Position numbers and translations under genes: made by a program. Source: Desulfobacteraceae bacterium (GTDB taxonomy: Bacteria > Desulfobacterota > Desulfobacteria > Desulfobacterales > SKZT01). Taken from it: DNA of 54,791 nt. The stretch spans positions 1 to 54,791 of the forward strand of contig JAABTQ010000020.1 in NCBI GenBank assembly GCA_011389745.1, read 5' to 3'. Each line of letters opens with the position of its first letter. Position 1 is the first letter of the stretch. The notes under the pieces are model-generated. The model made no database searches, was not told the origin of the DNA, and saw only the letters and a program-made list of their open reading frames with translations. Shown here piece after piece: positions 17,713-25,295 of this stretch.

Positions 17713-19500
17713 TTATCGTGAAAGTAAAAACGAATGTTTCCGATTTCTGGACTCGTTTTCAGCGGTAATTCTGATGGCCCGCTTTCCCTTGACAGGGCAT
17801 TCGTGCTGGCAAATCCCGCATCCGATGCATTTTTCAGGGTCTACATAAGGCTGTTGAAGCAAGATCAGAATATCCGCACGGTTGCCGAAATATAATTCTT
17901 CATCCAATATATCGGAACTGATAAATTCGATCCTGTTTTCAGTATTCCCGGTAATAAGCAAGGGCGATAAGTCAGGCATATCTGAAACTTTCAGAAAATA
18001 ATCGCCCGTGGCAAAACGATCCATTTCGAGGGTTTTGCTTGTTGTTTCTGCAATATTATTTTCAAGCATTCTGATTTGAATGCCATTGTGGTCCCGTACA
18101 GTTTGAAAAATTTCCCTGGTAAAGATGGCTTTGGGGCTTACCGGGCAGTTTTCCTGGCATACGATACAGGGTAAATCCATGGCCCATGGAAGGCATCGTC
18201 CATGATCCACAAACGCCATACCGATTCGAATGGGTCCCTGGCTTTCATAGGAACCGGTTCCCATCCGTTCTTCAAGGGTTATGGGCCGAATAGCTGCAGT
18301 GGGGCAAATATTGCCGCAGGCGATACAGTTGTGCTGGCATCCGCTGGTCCCCACCCGAAAATTGAGTGATGGTGTCCAGAGCGCCTCAAAACCGGTTTCA
18401 AGTCCCGTCGGATGAATGACGTTAGTGGGGCAGATACGCATGCACTGGCCGCATTTGATGCATCGTTTTAAAAATTCACCTTCAATGATTGATCCCGGCG
18501 GTCTCACCAGGCCTGCCTGCCAGTTAAGGGATGTCGCACCACTCAGTTTGAACATTGGTGGGATCAGGGCACCGGATGCAAGCGTCAAAACAAGGCCCCG
18601 GCGTGTCATGTCCGGTGATACGGTTTCTCCGGCCTCCGAAGGATACATCCGATATGACATCATATTATGGCAGCAATCTTTTATGCAATTCATACAAAGG
18701 ACGCACTCATTAATCCTGATCCGGGATGTTGGAGAACAAGCACCCTCACAATTTTTTTCACAAATTTCACAGTTGATACAGTCGGGTTTGTTTTTACCGA
18801 TTCTGAAAATCGAAAACCGGCTCAAAATTCCGAATAAGGCTCCAAGAGGGCAAATATACCGACAGTAAAACCGGGGTCTTAAAAAATTTAAAGTAATTGC
18901 GGCAATAAAAATAATACCGATGACCCAGGCGCCATCATAAAAACGAACCGATGACGAAAGGTGGACAACCGATCCATCCAGCAGTGGAAGCAGCGCCAGG
19001 TTAATGGATCGATAGAGCAAAGGAATCGGGTCCAAAAGGCCGATCTGAAGAGATCCTGCTATCAGAGGATTTTCAGGGACTAAAATTTCAAAAAAGTCCA
19101 TGAATGCGGCTGCCAGGAAAAAGAATAAAAGAAAATATTTAAGAGACTGCCATTGACTGTATCGATTTACGGAAATCTTGTTTTTCAGCGGTTTTTTGTA
19201 TTTTCCGCAAAACCCCATAAACTGATGGATTGCTCCGAAAGGACATACCCATCCGCAAAAAAACCGCCCCAGGACTATCGTCAATACAATCGTCAGCAGC
19301 CCCCACAAAAGACCGGCATAAAGCGTTCCCGTGGCCAAAAGGGTTCCCAGCCCCACCAACGGGTCAAGCTGAATAATCCAATTGACAGGCCATCCGCGAA
19401 GCTGCCACCATTTGTCTCCCATGACGGTTGTTACACAAAACCATAAAAACAGGATTACAAAAAATATCTGGCTTATTTTTCGAGCAGTGGTAATTTTCAT
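17713..19500 (-). CDS. NapH-NapG-like fused membrane 4Fe-4S protein
   Basis: 595 residues. Residues 1-290 look like NapH: about five membrane helices, CGWVCPFGA (82-90), CRYICPLGA (213-221) and two cytoplasmic 4Fe-4S motifs around 241-277. At 298-315 a second twin-arginine-like hydrophobic stretch appears (TRRGLVLTLASGALIPP). Residues 340-575 look like NapG, with about four clusters beginning at CIKCGQCMRICP and ending at CIGCGICQHECP. It is predicted to move electrons between the quinol pool and periplasmic partners; the AKR and DUF362 genes next door are candidates. Fusion of the two halves is seen directly; the electron route is inference. Confidence 0.87.
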   Translation of the reverse strand: MKITTARKISQIFFVILFLWFCVTTVMGDKWWQLRGWPVNWIIQLDPLVGLGTLLATGTLYAGLLWGLLTIVLTIVLGRFFCGWVCPFGAIHQFMGFCGKYKKPLKNKISVNRYSQWQSLKYFLLFFFLAAAFMDFFEILVPENPLIAGSLQIGLLDPIPLLYRSINLALLPLLDGSVVHLSSSVRFYDGAWVIGIIFIAAITLNFLRPRFYCRYICPLGALFGILSRFSIFRIGKNKPDCINCEICEKNCEGACSPTSRIRINECVLCMNCIKDCCHNMMSYRMYPSEAGETVSPDMTRRGLVLTLASGALIPPMFKLSGATSLNWQAGLVRPPGSIIEGEFLKRCIKCGQCMRICPTNVIHPTGLETGFEALWTPSLNFRVGTSGCQHNCIACGNICPTAAIRPITLEERMGTGSYESQGPIRIGMAFVDHGRCLPWAMDLPCIVCQENCPVSPKAIFTREIFQTVRDHNGIQIRMLENNIAETTSKTLEMDRFATGDYFLKVSDMPDLSPLLITGNTENRIEFISSDILDEELYFGNRADILILLQQPYVDPEKCIGCGICQHECPVKGKRAIRITAENESRNRKHSFLLSR

Positions 19501-19524
19501 TATTTCAATTTTTCCTAAAACGTC

Positions 19525-19544
19525 ATTCCGGCGAAGGCCGGAAT
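19525..19544. repeat. REP-like hairpin, copy 1
   Basis: ATTCCGGC-GAAG-GCCGGAAT: a perfect 8-bp stem with a 4-base loop inside the 88-bp gap between the DUF362 and NapH-NapG genes. The flanking CGT(C/T) and CCAG are shared with the copy at 32467-32486. It could limit read-through or protect mRNA ends. Confidence 0.8.
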
Positions 19545-19588
19545 CCAGGAAGCAGAGCCACTGGGATGTTAATTTTCATAAGGTAAAC

Positions 19589-20617
19589 TTATCCCGCATT
19601 TATCCGGATGGGATTTATGGAGTTAAAATCAGCGGTTCCGATCCCCTGGGCCTCGGCTTTTAAAATATGGGGAAGATTTTCCGGGGATTTTCCCAGAAGA
19701 GTCGCCCCATATGAATCCGCCGCCACCTGATCCGTGCTGACTATCATGGTGTGGGTCTGTTTCAGATCGGACAGGGAACCCCCTGTAGGACCGTTGCTCA
19801 TCATGGTCCATGTGCCGTCAAGAATGACAAGGGTAGGGGAGACCATCATGGCAAGTTCTTCGATAACGCCATGAACATCCTGGTGAAAAATATTTCTGCG
19901 TCCGCCCAGAAGGCCATACCAGTTTTTCATGGTCATGGAAGCCCCACTTCGATGATGGTCCTTAATGGGAGCCAGGCCAATCAGCTTGGTGATACCATCA
20001 AATGGACCATATAACAGGGGCCAGTTTCGAATGAGTTTTGCACCGGTTACTGTTGTGGGTTTAAAAAGGGCTTCACGGGGAAGAATCACACGGCCGCCCT
20101 GGGAAAGAGCGGCTTTTTCAATCCCGGTAAGGTAAAAGCAGGTTGCCGGATCATTGATGGGATTGTCCGTGACTACAACTGACAAAGCTCCTGCTGAATA
20201 ACACAGACGAACTGTTTCGGAAACCAGGTCCGGATGAGTGGTGGCCGAAAGAGAAGGTGGAGATGCAAAGGCTGCGTTGACTTTTATAAGGACTTTATCG
20301 CCTTTTTTTATAAAGGTTTCCATCCCTCCCATGGCTTTAATTGCCATATCCAGGGATTTATTGCGGTCCCCGGTTCCACGAACGATTGCCATGACAGGAC
20401 TTTTATCGGATAAGGAAAAATCCGGTAATGAGACAAGGGTTTCTTGTTGGGAAAAAGCCCCGGGACCTTCCGGATCATAAAAATAATACCCCACGGAAGA
20501 AGCAGCTGCCATACAAAGCCCTGCTTTGGCGGCCCGGATCAAAAATTCCCGCCGTTTCATCCCAGGCTTTTTTTCAATTTCTTCAGGGACCTTATTATTC
20601 TGTTCCAAGTTTTTCAT
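19589..20617 (-). CDS. DUF362-family protein with Tat signal
   Basis: About 342 residues. After a short charged leader, MKRREFLIRAAKAGLCMAAA is a twin-arginine signal, then the DUF362 core: VLIKVNAAFASPPSLSATTH, VVVTDNPINDP, LIGLAPIKDHHRSGASMTMKNWYGLLGG and a C-terminal STDQVAADSYGATLL. Family function is not established; members often sit beside Fe-S proteins. The start is taken as ATG 20617, overlapping the upstream gene by 23 bp. The longer frame to 20737 lies inside that gene and is unlikely. The Tat-only start (20560) is an alternative. No Fe-S cysteines are seen in this member. Confidence 0.85.
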   Translation of the reverse strand: MKNLEQNNKVPEEIEKKPGMKRREFLIRAAKAGLCMAAASSVGYYFYDPEGPGAFSQQETLVSLPDFSLSDKSPVMAIVRGTGDRNKSLDMAIKAMGGMETFIKKGDKVLIKVNAAFASPPSLSATTHPDLVSETVRLCYSAGALSVVVTDNPINDPATCFYLTGIEKAALSQGGRVILPREALFKPTTVTGAKLIRNWPLLYGPFDGITKLIGLAPIKDHHRSGASMTMKNWYGLLGGRRNIFHQDVHGVIEELAMMVSPTLVILDGTWTMMSNGPTGGSLSDLKQTHTMIVSTDQVAADSYGATLLGKSPENLPHILKAEAQGIGTADFNSINPIRINAG

Positions 20618-21626
20618 AAAGTAATTGAACCATCGTAGTTGCGACCTCGGGACTGGAAGCTTCATGCACGCCGGCCAGGTAAGGACCGATAGTCGAAACG
20701 GCATCAAATGTACCAAAAAACTCCACCACTTGGGCATTCATGTCGCCTGAATCCAAAGAAACTTCCTTACCTCCATAGGTAATTAAAAACTGAACAAATT
20801 CTTCCGCTTTTTCAATGGCCTCCTCATCGGAATTTCTCCTGGAAATGAATGCGGTAAATTCTACATTGTCAAACCGATACCTTGCTGAAAAAACACGGTC
20901 CAGACCTTCAAATCCAAAAGCATTGGCCGGTATGAAGGTAATACTATGTTCCACCATATTTTCTTTTGGAAAAAATCCGATTTCTTCAATGGATTGAGCA
21001 GATATGGGGTTCTGGCTGTTAAAAGATTCTGCAAGATCAAGAAGGTGCCGGAGAGTATTGTCCGATACTTCAGAAGCAATAATCTCTATGTAGTAAGAAC
21101 CATGGACCCAGAATAGGGCGTTTTCAGCACTGTACGCAAACTCTGCAAAAGATTCGGGTTCGGCATTATCACGCCTCTGGGCGCTGTAGACCGAAAAGGC
21201 ATTGAGCATGGTTCCCATGTCGTAAATAAACAACTCATACCACACATCAGGTGAATCCAAAGGTTTTAACCGCTGGGCAAACAGACTTTTAAATCCTGCA
21301 GGAAGATATAATTCAGCTTTACCGTCAATTTTATCCGACAGGGTCATGTGATCGAAAGTCTCCGGGGGTGAAAACACGGAAAATTTTTCTGGCGGACTCA
21401 AGGGCATATCCGGTTTTTGATTTTGAAGCGGAGTTTGCATTTCCGGTGTTTTTCGAAGTTGCTCCAAAGACAGAACAGCAGGGTTGAATTTAAAATGGTA
21501 CCGGTATATTCCAAATGCGATCAGGCATAAAATGCCGATAATCAGATAACTTAAAACCGATTCATAAACCGCGGTTGTCTCCGAATTATCGGTGGAAGAT
21601 TCAATTATTTTTTTTTGTGTGGTCAT
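20595..21626 (-). CDS. Membrane-anchored protein of the redox cluster (DUF6599-like)
   Basis: 343 residues: a cytoplasmic leader of about 25 residues, one membrane helix (SYLIIGILCLIAFGIYRYHF), a Pro-rich stretch, then a soluble extracytoplasmic domain with no cysteines or catalytic motif I can name. It resembles the uncharacterised DUF6599 group found with Tat/DUF362 redox genes; that match is from memory. It is the first gene of the minus-strand set, overlaps the DUF362 gene by 23 bp, and is likely a structural or accessory part of the same complex. Confidence 0.65.
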   Translation of the reverse strand: MTTQKKIIESSTDNSETTAVYESVLSYLIIGILCLIAFGIYRYHFKFNPAVLSLEQLRKTPEMQTPLQNQKPDMPLSPPEKFSVFSPPETFDHMTLSDKIDGKAELYLPAGFKSLFAQRLKPLDSPDVWYELFIYDMGTMLNAFSVYSAQRRDNAEPESFAEFAYSAENALFWVHGSYYIEIIASEVSDNTLRHLLDLAESFNSQNPISAQSIEEIGFFPKENMVEHSITFIPANAFGFEGLDRVFSARYRFDNVEFTAFISRRNSDEEAIEKAEEFVQFLITYGGKEVSLDSGDMNAQVVEFFGTFDAVSTIGPYLAGVHEASSPEVATTMVQLLYEKLGTE

Positions 21627-21902
21627 AAAAAATACCGAGTGAACAAATTATTTGGTTTCTTATACCATATTTTTAAGCGGCCGTCATGATTTTTAGAAAC
21701 AGCTTGTCGTTGACACATGATTTCCTTTTATATATAGCATTAAAAAAGGTAACAGTAAGTTGTAAACAGAGAACAGGGAATCGGTTTTTTTTTGAAGTAT
21801 GGCTTTTCTGGTAGCCCGGCACTTCCTTCTGTTCACTGCTTTCTGTTCACTGCTCATTATCATCCATGAATTTTCAAACTTTTGACATAAGGAGCTGATT
21901 GC
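21627..21902. other. Divergent intergenic region
   Basis: The region separates the minus-strand redox cluster from the small plus-strand gene at 21903. It holds a tandem 14-bp repeat (21827-21854) and an AAGGAG ribosome-binding site just before 21903. No gene is supported here: an open frame across 21693-21986 on the minus strand has no family resemblance and covers the start of the plus-strand gene. Confidence 0.5.
21827..21854. repeat. Two perfect tandem copies of a 14-bp unit
   Basis: TTCTGTTCACTGCT occurs twice back to back (21827-21840 and 21841-21854), about 50 bp upstream of the gene at 21903. It may be simple slippage or a binding-site array. Confidence 0.85.
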
Positions 21903-22196
21903 ATGAGTTCTGATCTTAAAGAGGATCAATGGGTCTGGGTAGTTATCCAGGACCCTGAAAAAAATCCCCAGTATCTGGGTCAACATGATGAAACAAAGGA
22001 TGTTTCATACATCCCTGTTTTCATGGAAAAAGATCACGCACTGCAATGCATGAATCTTTTGAAAAAAGACAAATCCTTAAAATACGAACCCCAGGCTGTT
22101 TTTTTTGGAGATGTGATCAAAGATGCAAAAGAAAACGAATTTCTGATTCTGATTCTTGACGGCGAGGGAAAAATGGTGGAGTGGATCCAGCCGTAA
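21903..22196 (+). CDS. Small conserved-looking hypothetical protein
   Basis: 97 residues, acidic, single globular domain by composition: QWVWVVIQDPEKNPQYLGQ, then FMEKDHALQCMNLL and ILILDGEGKMVEWIQP at the end. There is no signal peptide or membrane helix. The layout (a value read-out strand, a FMEKDHA helix, a C-terminal DGEG strand) recalls small SseB-like domains, but I do not recognise the family with confidence. ATG 21903 has AAGGAG upstream, which supports real translation. Confidence 0.72.
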   Translation: MSSDLKEDQWVWVVIQDPEKNPQYLGQHDETKDVSYIPVFMEKDHALQCMNLLKKDKSLKYEPQAVFFGDVIKDAKENEFLILILDGEGKMVEWIQP

Positions 22197-22287
22197 TTTG
22201 TTTACTCATATGATTAAATTCTCCAGCCACGCCGTTTTTTTTTGCTTCTGCACTTAAGCTACAAAAAAACAAGCAAGAACCTGACAT

Positions 22288-22575
22288 ATGTCATTAAAAT
22301 TTATATGGAATCCAAACAAAGCTAAAAAGAATATTGAAAAACATGGAGTTCCATTTGATGAAGCTGCCACAGTGTTTTCCGATCCATTGTCAATGACGTA
22401 TGATGATCCTGACCATTCTTTAGGTGAGAATAGATATATAATTATCGGCTTGTCTCATCTTGGTAATTTACTTTTTGTTTCCCATATGGAAAAAGATGAT
22501 ATTATAAGGATTATAAGTGCAAGGCAATTGACACGAAAAGAAAGGAAGCAATATGAGCAGCAAAAAAATATATGA
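22288..22575 (+). CDS. brnT: BrnT-family ribonuclease toxin
   Basis: 95 residues. BrnT toxins are RelE-fold ribonucleases that halt translation and are neutralised by a co-transcribed antitoxin. The family pattern is complete: FIWNPNKAKKNIEKHGVPFDEAATVFSDP near the start (shared in parts), a central NRYIIIGLS, and the C-terminal IIRIISARQLTRKERKQYE. The length is typical. It overlaps the next small gene by 23 bp, the arrangement of a toxin-first toxin-antitoxin operon. Confidence 0.9.
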   Translation: MSLKFIWNPNKAKKNIEKHGVPFDEAATVFSDPLSMTYDDPDHSLGENRYIIIGLSHLGNLLFVSHMEKDDIIRIISARQLTRKERKQYEQQKNI

Positions 22576-22798
22576 CGAAATGAATGATGAGCTTCGGCCC
22601 GAATATGATTTATCAAAATTAAAATGTGGCGTTAAAGGAAAATATACCTCTAAATATAAAGAAGGAACTAACTTGATTTTATTAGCACCTGATGTGGCGG
22701 AGGTTTTTAAGGATAATGAATCAGTAAACGAAGCATTGAGATTATTAATAAAAATCGCAGGTGAAAAATTTGCAAAGACCGCCCAGCAACCGCATTGA
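22553..22798 (+). CDS. Probable antitoxin of the BrnT toxin (not classical BrnA)
   Basis: 81 residues: an N-terminal RPEYDLSKLKCGVKGKY, then EGTNLILLAPDVAEVF, and a C-terminal SVNEALRLLIKIA helix. A polar N-terminus with a compact DNA-binding-like C-terminus is common for antitoxins, and the (R/L)-x-EYD-x-SKLK…GKY pattern occurs in small partners of RelE-type toxins. It lacks the usual BrnA DIDYSD-type motif. GGAAG precedes the ATG, which lies inside brnT. The antitoxin role is inferred from operon structure. Confidence 0.75.
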   Translation: MSSKKIYDEMNDELRPEYDLSKLKCGVKGKYTSKYKEGTNLILLAPDVAEVFKDNESVNEALRLLIKIAGEKFAKTAQQPH

Positions 22799-22862
22799 GA
22801 CTGACTTGAACCACTGCATTTCACTTAGCGGTTTTTCAAGCAGCTTAAACTGGAAAAAAGAA

Positions 22863-23087
22863 TTGAGTGTAACCTGTTTGTGTTAAAAGACTTGTGCTCA
22901 ATTGTAGGTGCGAATTCATTCGCACAATGTGAACCCCGTTGTCCATTATACAGTCTATGCGGTTCCCCCAGAAAAAATGTTGCTGGGGGCCTTTAAAGAA
23001 TTTTCTGTAAATCCGTTCCGGATTTTAAGTGCGAATGAATTCGCACCTACAGAAAAATCGGATTTCACACAAACAGGTTACACTCAA
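22863..23087. mobile_element. MITE-like element with terminal inverted repeats and 5-bp target duplication
   Basis: Perfect 20-bp terminal inverted repeats lie at 22863-22882 (TTGAGTGTAACCTGTTTGTG) and 23068-23087. The bases AAGAA flank both ends (22858-22862 and 23088-23092), as expected for a 5-bp target-site duplication. Inside is a second perfect 22-bp inverted repeat at 22904-22925 and 23029-23050, plus a C5AG/CTG5 hairpin near 22966-22990. The element is 225 bp with no coding capacity, so it would need a transposase in trans. It fills most of the 365-bp gap between the antitoxin gene and comF. Confidence 0.87.
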
Positions 23088-23163
23088 AAGAATTCGGCAT
23101 AATAAAATGAGCGAAACCCAAGTTATTGGATATTTTGTTGCTTTTTATTCTGGAACATCCGTA

Positions 23164-23997
23164 CTATATGATATGCCTTTCGGTATGGGCCAGAGTGAGC
23201 ACATCGATATTTCCGGCACCGTTTTTTAAAAGTGTCTTGGCGCACTCATTTGCTGTAGCACCAGTGGTGAGAACATCATCGATCAGCAGTATATTTTTAC
23301 TGGCGATTTTTGCACGATTTCTGACTTCAAAGACACCTTTAATATTCGCTATTCTTTCTTTTTGCCCCATGCCGACTTGCGCCTTTGTTTTTCTTTTTCT
23401 GAACAATATGTCCTGATCGATCATGACATGGAAGCTATCAAGCCCTGATTCTTTTAACCATTCAGGCCAGTTTTTTATCAACTGAAAGGTTTGATTGAAG
23501 CCTCGTTTTTTTAATCTTCCGTTATGAAGTGGTGTCGGAATAATGACATGGATATCTTCCGGTTTCCAGTTATTGATAAAAGTTGAAAATAGTAACAACC
23601 CCAAAGGCTCGGCAAGGTATGTTTTCTGATGATATTTAAGTCGATGGATCGATGTTCTCAAAGCTCGGTCATAAAGACCGTACGCTCTTGCTTTACGATA
23701 TTTCAAAGGGTTTTTAATGCATTTCCCACATACATGGTCTTCTCCCTGACGGCTTTTAAACATAAATCCGCAAACAGTGCACTTGGGTGATTCAACTTTT
23801 GAAAAGTTGTGTAAACAGTCCGGGCATAAAAAACGACCCATAACTTCATGGAAAGATATTTTTGTCAAATCTGTTTTTTCAATCCGAAACAGGTCCGGAA
23901 AGCGATCACCATTAAAAAAAGATCTGCATATGATGCATCGGGAAGGAAATATCACATCGAGAAAAATTTTATAAACATGCTTAAAAGACAATTTCAT
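23164..23997 (-). CDS. comF: ComF-family phosphoribosyltransferase-like protein
   Basis: 277 residues. ComF proteins aid DNA uptake and recombination in naturally transformable bacteria. An N-terminal zinc-finger-like region has CIICRSFF, CPDCLHNF, CTVCGFMF and CGKC; a double-zinc-ribbon arrangement is usual. The C-terminal phosphoribosyltransferase domain has PTPLHNGRLKKRGFNQTFQL and the PRPP loop ILLIDDVLTTGATANECA. The start is taken as ATG 23997; the frame also allows TTG 24024. It is alone on its strand here. The other competence genes are not in the window. Confidence 0.92.
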   Translation of the reverse strand: MKLSFKHVYKIFLDVIFPSRCIICRSFFNGDRFPDLFRIEKTDLTKISFHEVMGRFLCPDCLHNFSKVESPKCTVCGFMFKSRQGEDHVCGKCIKNPLKYRKARAYGLYDRALRTSIHRLKYHQKTYLAEPLGLLLFSTFINNWKPEDIHVIIPTPLHNGRLKKRGFNQTFQLIKNWPEWLKESGLDSFHVMIDQDILFRKRKTKAQVGMGQKERIANIKGVFEVRNRAKIASKNILLIDDVLTTGATANECAKTLLKNGAGNIDVLTLAHTERHII

Positions 23998-24024
23998 TTT
24001 TACAAATTTAAAAATTCCCTGCAA

Positions 24025-24476
24025 AAAATATTTTATTTATGATCATATCGAGCAAATCCGCATGATGCAATGCAATAAAAAACACTCATTCACGCTTAAT
24101 GCAAGACCGTCTTTGTTTTTAATTCATTGTTTTTGATTGATAAAACTTCAAGCCAATTATCAATTTTGTCAAGAAGATTCATTTTAATTCTTCTCATAAA
24201 CAGTCATATCCGGATAATCGGGTTAATTTACTTACTGTTAGTAAAAAGATATAATGCATTGCAATATAATAACCTCATATAAAGATTGGTGCAAGGCTTT
24301 TCCACAAGCCAATCCGTTAATTTTCAACCTAATAAAGCTTGACGTTAAACATCAAATTTTGCATAAAGGTACTAGATAATTACCATGAATATTGTTGTGG
24401 ATAATTTTTTCATGATGAGATCACCTGTGTAATAAATTGATGGGCTGCCAGAAAAAATAAATTCAGTGGAAAAAAA
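24025..24476. other. Long AT-rich intergenic region between comF and the acetyltransferase gene
   Basis: About 450 bp with no supported gene. The two flanking genes point outward, so promoters for both are expected here. A short hairpin-capable stretch (GGCTT-TTCCAC-AAGCC) is near 24295-24310. No tRNA or known riboswitch fold is recognised. Confidence 0.5.
24339..24367 (+). promoter_or_regulatory. Candidate sigma-70 promoter for the GNAT gene
   Basis: TTGACG at 24339-24344, a 17-base spacer, then CATAAA at 24362-24367, about 110 bp before the ATG at 24477. The -10 matches 4 of 6 consensus positions. Confidence 0.35.
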
Positions 24477-25016
24477 ATGAACCCAAATGATTTTCCAAAA
24501 ACCGTTAAATTGAAAGACGGAACCCAGCTGGTCATCAGGCCATTGCTCAAAGAAGATGAAAAAAAGCTCTGTGAATATTTTTTGAGACTTCCGGCAAAAG
24601 AAGTATCTCGCTTAAAGGATGATATCTCCAATCCTAAAGTTGTTGAAAAAATGATTTATGATCTTGATTACGATGTGGCTTTTCCACTGATTGCTTTTGA
24701 TGAAGATCTAATCGTAGGCAGCGCCACAATAAAATTCAACCCTATTGGATGGACAAAACACCAGGCGGAAATTCGCGGCACCGTGCACCCGGACTATAGG
24801 GAAAAGGGACTTTCCACATGCATTATCGATATGATTGTTGAAATATCCAAATCCATGGGAATCGTTCAACTCACAGCCGAAGTGTCTCCGGCTCTGGATG
24901 AAGCCTATTTTTTATGCGAAAAAGTGGGGTTCAAGGAAGCTGCGGTTTTAAAAAATTTCATAAAAGATCAGGAAGGAAATTATGAAGATCTGGTAATCAT
25001 GATCAAAGAATTGTGA
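24477..25016 (+). CDS. GNAT-family N-acetyltransferase
   Basis: 179 residues, predicted to transfer an acetyl group from acetyl-CoA to an amine. The acetyl-CoA-binding motif region is EIRGTVHPDYREKGLSTCIIDMIVE, with a REKGLS version of the R-x-x-G-x-(G/A) loop. N-terminal IRPLLKEDEKKLCEYFLRLP resembles the acetyltransferase domain seen in Pat-type protein acetylases, but the cyclic-nucleotide or ADP-forming domains of those proteins are absent. Target unknown. It converges with ilvD across repeat copy B. Confidence 0.85.
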   Translation: MNPNDFPKTVKLKDGTQLVIRPLLKEDEKKLCEYFLRLPAKEVSRLKDDISNPKVVEKMIYDLDYDVAFPLIAFDEDLIVGSATIKFNPIGWTKHQAEIRGTVHPDYREKGLSTCIIDMIVEISKSMGIVQLTAEVSPALDEAYFLCEKVGFKEAAVLKNFIKDQEGNYEDLVIMIKEL

Positions 25017-25030
25017 TATTTTGTAAGCAT

Positions 25031-25180
25031 CCCAACCCGGCTGCGCCGGGCCCAAACCAATAAGTAACTGCTCCCCCCTTTGAAAAAGGGGGGCCGGGGG
25101 GGATTTAACAAACCGATGCCATTTTAAAAATCCCCCTAAATCCCCCTTTTTCAAAGGGGGACTTGTGAGGAGTTACTTGT
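25031..25180. repeat. ~150-bp interspersed palindromic repeat, copy B
   Basis: Full-length copy, opposite in orientation to copy A: a GGGCCCAAACC block, TAAGTAACTGCTCC, CCCCCTTTGAAAAAGGGGGG, a central GATGCCATTTTAAAAATCC, then CCCCCTTTTTCAAAGGGGGA and GAGTTACTTG. The ends AAGTAACT…AGTTACTT are inverted. It lies tail-to-tail between the GNAT and ilvD genes and could act as a two-way terminator. Confidence 0.87.
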
Positions 25181-25189
25181 AAGCACTTA

Positions 25190-25288
25190 TGTCCGACGAA
25201 AAATCTTTCACTCCTGCCGTCACGATGTTCCATTTGCCGTCTCCCAATTCGAGCATTAAACCGGCGCAAGTCGCTTCCTCAGAATGAC
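25190..25288. repeat. Short dispersed repeat related to 33514-33618
   Basis: CCGACGAAAAATCTTT (near 25193) and GCGCAAGTCGCTTCCTCAGAATGAC (ending 25288) both have close relatives, in inverse order and strand, near 33514-33530 and 33592-33618. It is just downstream of the ilvD stop. Confidence 0.55.
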
Positions 25289-25295
25289 AAAAAAA

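Noticed and set aside
22863-23087. Rho-independent terminator explanation for the inverted repeats
   Set aside because: The arms are 185 bp apart and flanked by an exact 5-bp duplication, which fits a mobile element better than a terminator.
24025-24476. Possible tRNA or small RNA in the comF-GNAT gap
   Set aside because: No cloverleaf or conserved T-loop; only short weak hairpins.
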